A stretch of 64,000 nucleotides of DNA from Magnolia sinica. Lineage: Eukaryota > Streptophyta > Magnoliopsida > Magnoliales > Magnoliaceae. The position numbers and the translations under genes were made by a program. Position 1 is the first letter of the stretch; each line of letters begins with the position of its first letter. The DNA lies in contig NC_080578.1 of the NCBI RefSeq assembly GCF_029962835.1, positions 104,635,759 to 104,699,758 of the forward strand, in the 5' to 3' direction. Shown here one piece after another: positions 58,670 through 64,000 of the stretch. The notes under the pieces are model-generated. The model was given only the letters and a program-made list of their open reading frames with translations, did no database searches and was not told where the DNA came from.

Positions 58670-59870
58670 TCTAAGTGCATTGCATCAGGAAAGTGCTTTA
58701 CATGTTTGGACATTGAGTCATAAGAAACGTAATGAAATGTGAGACTTCTCTATGCCTACTAAATGGTAGAAGCCTATCAAGGGGCATATGTGGGTTGATG
58801 GGTTTCAACTCAAACAAATGACCAAATTCCTACTTGATGCATTCATTCATTCACACATTATATGATATTTGCATTTTCCTTTGAATTTATATTGTATATG
58901 ATTGTTGTTATTTTATTTTAATCTGATTTAAAGAATTACATCAGGATTTCTTAGTAGTCTTGGCCAACTTATATGTATTGATATAAAACTGTACATATAT
59001 TATTGAGGGTAAGCCAGTGGTTCAAGAACATGAGGTTGTAGCCAAGTTAGAAAAGGTTTTAAGGGACACGTAGCCCTACCTGATAGAGGAAGAAGTTGCT
59101 AACCTGGTCCAGTTATGATTATCATTTTAATTACATTTGATAATTTTGAATTACTATTTCTTTATTTGAAGTTTGTTGGACAAAATTTATTTTATTGCAT
59201 AAGACCCTAAATGAAAAGATCCTTAACAATGTTAAGAATTGATGATTGATTTCTTATTTATAAGATATAGTTGAGCATGAATGGAACTTATATTTTCTAG
59301 TAGTATTACAAGTGAAGTGAATTTTGTATAAGCATATCATATATATAATTTAAGTACACTTAGTGTATAAGTCATGGAATGAATCTCGGTCCAAAATATA
59401 TGCTAGGTACCCAAAATCTAGGGGTGGCATGGGTTAAGGTCCCATCAGCATGAAATGAAAACCTAAACCTAGTTTAGGTCTCTCCACTCAAGTATTAATT
59501 GTAACACATCATTTACGAGAGACACCGTGTCTCTTTCACCCGCCTCACGGTCTGCCATTTGGGTTTCTGGAGTTTGTACAAGTGAGGATCCCAACCTTTA
59601 GTCTGAACAAAATGATCCTAGTCTTTGATAGCGAGCTTTCATGGCTGCGCCATTAACTATCTTTGATCCACTACTTTTTGTATAAACCAGTCCTGAACTT
59701 TCAATCATTAGAGGTTCTAAATGGACTGTTAATGCCAGATGCATCAAAAAAATAAAAAAAATAAAAAAAAATAAATAAATGCCAGATGCATCCCAACAGA
59801 CTACATCGCTAGATGGGAGTTCTTTGGAGCAGAGGCCGTGCAATATGGGGACCAAGGGACCAATGGTCTG
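58670..59870. other. Intergenic DNA without recognised gene
   Basis: AT-rich. An A-rich simple tract lies at about 59745-59780. Nothing definable. Confidence 0.35.
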
Positions 59871-59879
59871 GATTTCCTA

Positions 59880-60380
59880 TTGATGCTTCCAATAGCCAGT
59901 AGCTATTGCACAGTGCTATGTGAACCCACCATGATGTATGTGATGTATGTGTTTTATCAACTCCGTCCATTGTTTCATACAATGTTAATGTACAAACAAC
60001 AAAAATAGGCAAATTCAAATCTCATGTAGACCAAACCACAGGAACCAGTGGTAATTGGACACCCACCATTAAAATGGTCCTGGGGCTACAAAAGTTTTGG
60101 ATAAAACTGATTATTTTATTTTATTTTCATTGGTTGGATGGTAAATAAACATTACAGTGGGCCTTGGGAAGTTTCTACTGGTGAGTGCGAAGTTTCTACT
60201 GGTAAGTGCTGTTTTCTTGTGATGTAGTCCACGTGGGGTTTGGATCGTCTCACTTTTTTGGGCTCATGTCCTAAAATAAGTGGAGAAATAAATGAATGGC
60301 GTGGATAAAACATATATATTATGATGGTCCACATAGCACTGTTCAGTAACCAGTTCGTTGCTGTGATTAATCCGCCTCTT
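59880..60380. mobile_element. Hairpin-family element
   Basis: The left CAGTAGCTATTGCACAGTGC and the complement of the right (CTGGTTACTGAACAGTGC) pair. The interior has the CCACCATGATGTATGTG and mirrored CATATATATTATGATGG..halves. CAGTAACGAG/TAATCCGC-type ends link it to the 55721 copy. Confidence 0.65.
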
Positions 60381-60403
60381 ACGGGGCAAAAATATTAAAA
60401 GCT

Positions 60404-60800
60404 CTGGCGGATTGGGTGGTATCCGGGTTAGTGGATGTTACACTGACCATATGGGGCCCACGGGAAACAGTAGTAATTGAAAGCTCATCGTTAAAAACTT
60501 CGTCTACTTAATGTTTATTGACCATCCAATCTGTTGGTAACCTCACACAGACCTGGATGAAAAAAAAAAAAAAACCAAATATTGGCCTGATCCAAAACTT
60601 TTGAGGCTCACCAAAAGATTTTAACGGTCAATAACCACTTTCCTGAAGTGTAGTCTACCTGAAATTTCATCTACTTAGTTTCGGGACCATGTCTTAAAAT
60701 AAGTTGGAAAAACTGATGAACATAGTGGATATACATGCATACATCAAGGTGGGCCACATAGTGAATATACATGCATACATCGAGGTGGGCCCCTATGTCA
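60404..60800. mobile_element. Hairpin-family element
   Basis: Left half from GGCCCACGGGAAACAGTAG, right half ending ACATCGAGGTGGGCCCCTATG. Facing CCATCCAATCTGTTGGTAACC and AAAGATTTTAACGGTC landmarks lie in the middle. Confidence 0.6.
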
Positions 60801-60839
60801 GGGTCTCACCCACATTGCTGGTTGGGGTCGCAACCAAGT

Positions 60840-61235
60840 CGTACTTGGGGCTCTGTGGACCCCACCCTGATGGTTTTACCCACGCCAGCCATTCATTTTT
60901 CAGATCAATTTAGTACAGGAGCACAAAAAATGAGGCAGATTCAATGCTCTAGTAGACCACACAGTGGCAAAAGTTTTGATCAAGCTGATGTTTTGTTTTC
61001 CCTTTCTATGTGCTCTTATGAACAGGTTACGGAAAATAACATTATGGTCTGCCCTAAGAAGATTTCAACAGTAATGGGTCATCATCATTGCTGCTTCTCG
61101 TGGGTGGTCTACATGAGCGTTGGATCTGCCTCATTTTCAGTGTAGTACCCTAAAACGATGAGAAAATATGGATTGACAGCATAGATAAAACCCATACATC
61201 ATGATGGACCCCAAAGGTCCACTGCTGGACTTAGT
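60840..61235. mobile_element. Hairpin-family element nearest the beta-galactosidase gene
   Basis: GGACCCCACCCTGATGGTTTTACCC on the left is mirrored by AAAACCCATACATCATGATGG on the right, with the usual paired halves between. A GTCCAGCAGG/CCACTGCTGGAC palindrome follows at 61218-61250. Confidence 0.6.
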
Positions 61236-61336
61236 CCGTCCAGCAGGGACAGGACCCAAACAGCTTTTGACCGCTACAGCCCAACATGGCTGTGGTGCGG
61301 TTAGGGAATCCAGCCATTCCCACTCATGCACTGCTC

Positions 61337-61568
61337 CGACGCGGATTGCGTACTACCCCCGCCCGTTTTTGTTTTGATGCCTTAAAATAATCTGATGTGG
61401 TGTGGTCCATTTGTTCGTTGGATCTGCCTCATTTCTGTTTTGATGCCTTAAAATAATCTGAGAAAAGGGATAGACAGTTTGGATGTACAGATACATCACG
61501 GTGGGCCCGCCCACAGAAATGCCCGTTCGGAGCTAGGGAAGGGCGGGGGTAGTACGCAATCCGCGTCC
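61337..61568. mobile_element. Mutator-type MITE (232 bp) upstream of beta-galactosidase
   Basis: The terminal inverted repeats are perfect over 27 bp (61338-61364 and 61541-61567, GACGCGGATTGCGTACTACC...). A perfect 9-bp direct repeat, GCACTGCTC, flanks the element (61328-61336 and 61569-61577). A 9-bp target duplication is the hallmark of the Mutator superfamily. It carries an internal hairpin half and has no transposase. It ends about 100 bp upstream of the TATA box of the next gene. Confidence 0.88.
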
Positions 61569-61670
61569 GCACTGCTCAGCCAGCCACATGAGAGCGAGAG
61601 AGAGAAACAGCACCGAAACTCTCTCTACCTACGTAACTACCTTTCCCACACTCTTCAGGACATGCATGAC

Positions 61671-61677
61671 TATAAAA
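61671..61677 (+). promoter_or_regulatory. TATA box of the beta-galactosidase gene
   Basis: TATAAAA about 250 bp upstream of the start codon, followed by a C/T-rich leader. Transcription would start around 61700, giving a 5' UTR of roughly 220 bp. Confidence 0.6.
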
Positions 61678-61920
61678 GCCCATAAACCCGCCGTCTTCTC
61701 CACCCGTCTCAGCTTTCCTCCCCCTACTACCCGTACAAACCGCCATTTCTCCCTCTCTCTCCAACAGCAACCGTAACAACCACGACTTCATTGTCTTTGA
61801 TCATTTCATCGTCGGAGAGAAGAAGGAAAACAGAAGAAAGAAAAACAAAAGCACTTCAAAATCAAATAGAAATTTCAAAAAAGAAGACAACCCATTTCAC
61901 AATTTTCAGTTCTTTCAGCA

Positions 61921-64000
61921 ATGTTGAGGTCACGATGCGGCGCAGTTCTTCTCAAGTTCCTTTGCTTGGTAGTTCTTTCTGCGACTGCATTAGCCCACAA
62001 GAAAGTGACCAAGGGCGTGACTTATGACGGAAGGTCATTGATCATTAACGGACGAAGGGAGCTTCTCTTCTCAGGTTCCGTTCATTATCCACGTAGCACT
62101 CCTGAGGTATTGAATTGGATAATTAAGCTGTTTTCAATCTTTATTTTCTTTATGCCTATGAATTTGATTATTGAAGATGTGGGGTTGGATTTTTGTTAGA
62201 CATGGCCACAAATCATTGCAAAAGCAAAGCATGGAGGGCTCAACGTCATCCAGACCTACGTCTTCTGGAATGTTCATGAGCCTGTTCAAGGCCAGGTATA
62301 GCTCGACTGATTTTAAAGGATTTTGATAGTATTCTAACAAAAGAAACATACAACCACACGTGTGTTTAGCTTCAAACTGAAATCACCCAACTGAGATATG
62401 CAACAGAAATTAGATTCTTGGCAGCACCTCCAAACACAACCAATGTATAGTATCAGGAGTGATTGATCTGAGTTGTTGAAATTGCAGTTCAATTTTGTTG
62501 GAAGGAATGATCTGGTGAAATTCATCAAGACGGTATGGCAGCAAGGCTTGTATGTGACCCTCAGGATCGGTCCCTTCATCGAGGCTGAATGGAACTTTGG
62601 GTATCCATTATTTTCCTTCTAATCATATGATTGTTTTCACTTCAAATCAGTTGTTTTTCATTGAAAAAAAGCTTACTTTTATTAAATTGTTCTAATATTG
62701 TCGGATGCGCACTAGAGGATTCCCTTACTGGCTAAAAGAGGTGGAGAACATTACCTTCCGTACCGATAATCCACCATTCAAGGTGGTTTCTTCCCCATGA
62801 TTCTTATTTTCCGTTATTGATATGAAATGAATACGTAAGCTTACATGCACATTCAATGACCTCTTATTGAAAATTTTCAATATTCAGTATCATATGGAGA
62901 AGTTTACAAAGATGATTGTGAACATGATGAAGAGAGAGAAGTTATATGCATCTCAGGGCGGTCCTATTATCCTATCACAGGTTTAATTCCTTTGTAATTT
63001 CCATCCTCCAAATTGAAAGTATGGTCTTGCTTAATCCTGTTAATCTCACCTTAATATTCTTTGGTGGGTCCAGATCGAAAATGAATATAACATGATCGAG
63101 CTTGCATTTAAGGAGAAGGGAAAATCTTATGTTCAATGGGCCGGAAACATGGCGGTTGGGCTAAAGACAGGAGTGCCATGGGTGATGTGTAAGCAAAATG
63201 ATGCCCCTGATCCAGTGGTCAGTCTACTATCTTCACCTTCTTTCTTACAAGGTACAAACAATCAGAGGGTTCTATGGCCTAAAAATGTTTTTTTTCCTTT
63301 TTTCTTTGTGAGTGTGAAGATCAACTCATGCAATGGAAGGAACTGTGGAGATACTTTTGTTGGCCCGAATCGACCAAATAAGCCTGTGTTATGGACTGAG
63401 AACTGGACTGCTCAGTACAGAGTGTTTGGTGACCCACCATCTCAGAGATCAGCTGAAGATCTTGCATTCTCAGTTGCTCGCTTCTTCTCCAAGAATGGCA
63501 CGCTCGTAAACTACTACATGTATCATGGTGGAACGAACTTTGGCAGAACAGCTTCCTCATTTGTAACAACTCGCTATTATGATGAAGCTCCTCTCGACGA
63601 ATATGGTTTTCAGAAGGAACCCAAGTGGGGTCACCTCAGGGACTTGCACTCTGCTCTGAGACTTTGCAGGAAGGCTTTGCTTTGGGGGCTTCCCACTGTT
63701 CACACAATGGGGAAGGATCTAGAGGCCCTTGTTTATGAGAAGCCAGGAACTAGTGTGTGTGCTGCCTTCCTCACCAACAATGATACTAGAGTAGCTGCAA
63801 CTGCAACTTTCAGAGGTGTTGAATTTTATCTACCCTCGCGGTCGATCAGTATTCTCCCTGATTGCAAGACTCTGGTCTTCAACACTCAAAGGGTAATTTG
63901 CAATCTCTACCACTTGTTTTCTCAAACACTGTTAAAAAACATTACAGGGAAAAAAATAAAAAATAAAAAATTCAGATTCAGGAAAACACTGGAATTATTG
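61921..64000 (+). CDS. BGAL: Beta-galactosidase, GH35, secreted (5' part; runs off window)
   Basis: Exons 61921-62106, 62200-62295, 62488-62600, 62716-62782, 62888-62980, 63074-63217 and 63320-63892 splice in phase to 424 residues; the remainder lies beyond the edge. A 25-residue signal peptide ([11 protein letters not shown]) precedes the GH35 barrel ([20 protein letters not shown]). The GH35 signature [13 protein letters not shown] supplies the acid/base Glu189. LWTENWT supplies the nucleophile Glu260. GGTNFGRT follows. Plant BGALs remove terminal beta-galactosyl residues from cell-wall pectin, xyloglucan or arabinogalactan in the apoplast. The [21 protein letters not shown] and DEAPLDEYG wording resembles the BGAL11/13/14 group rather than the BGAL1 type, but the subgroup is not certain. 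The C-terminal lectin-like part cannot be judged. Confidence 0.95.

Noticed and set aside
1-64000. Functional link among the three host genes (cluster or operon-like)
   Set aside because: Different strands, compartments and pathways, separated by many kilobases of repeats.

Overview
This is nuclear DNA from a flowering plant. Three host genes have GT-AG introns and plant-family homology. The rest is a dense mix of plant retroelements, hairpin-like non-autonomous DNA elements, SINE/LINE tails and microsatellites. The very abundant hairpin repeat built around 'GTGGGCCCACCATGATGTATGTG ... CCGTCCATCC' is something I associate with magnoliid-type genomes; that taxonomic guess is inference.

Host genes. 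(1) A LYAR-type zinc-finger nucleolar protein lies on the minus strand (11790-19450, five firm exons, C-terminal end unresolved). Its first two exons and upstream DNA are tandemly duplicated (18440-about 21230 and 21810-about 24470), so a second intact exon 1-exon 2 pair sits at 22208-22743. (2) The 25-kDa subunit of pre-mRNA cleavage factor I (CFIm25/CFIS, degenerate Nudix fold) lies on the plus strand (41219-53244, seven exons, 220 aa), with a 46-nt exon 2 followed by a 9.3-kb repeat-filled intron. (3) A secreted GH35 beta-galactosidase starts at 61921 on the plus strand and runs off the right edge; seven exons and 424 residues are visible.

Layout. 0-11.5 kb: no confident gene; a LINE fragment, hairpin elements, a TRIM, the 3' end of a Ty3/gypsy fossil and small tandem duplications. 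11.5-24.5 kb: the LYAR locus and its partial duplicate, with TRIMs, SINEs, an RTE tail and a roughly 35-bp minisatellite. 24.5-26.8 kb: minisatellite and unassigned DNA. 26.8-39.4 kb: two Ty1/copia fossils, a plus-strand copy (A) inserted in the RNase H region of a minus-strand relative (B). 39.4-41.2 kb: hairpin elements and the CFIm25 upstream region. 41.2-53.2 kb: CFIm25. 53.2-61.3 kb: an almost continuous run of hairpin-type elements plus one partial copia LTR. 61.3-64 kb: a Mutator-type MITE with a 9-bp target duplication, then the beta-galactosidase promoter and gene.

The three genes are not a functional cluster: one acts in the nucleolus, one in mRNA 3'-end formation and one in the cell wall. 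I found no wholly new system. The most interesting items are the intact duplicated LYAR promoter/exon block, the complete tiny TRIM beside a LYAR splice acceptor, the MITE just upstream of the beta-galactosidase promoter, and the unusual LTR/primer-site hairpin of the copia family.
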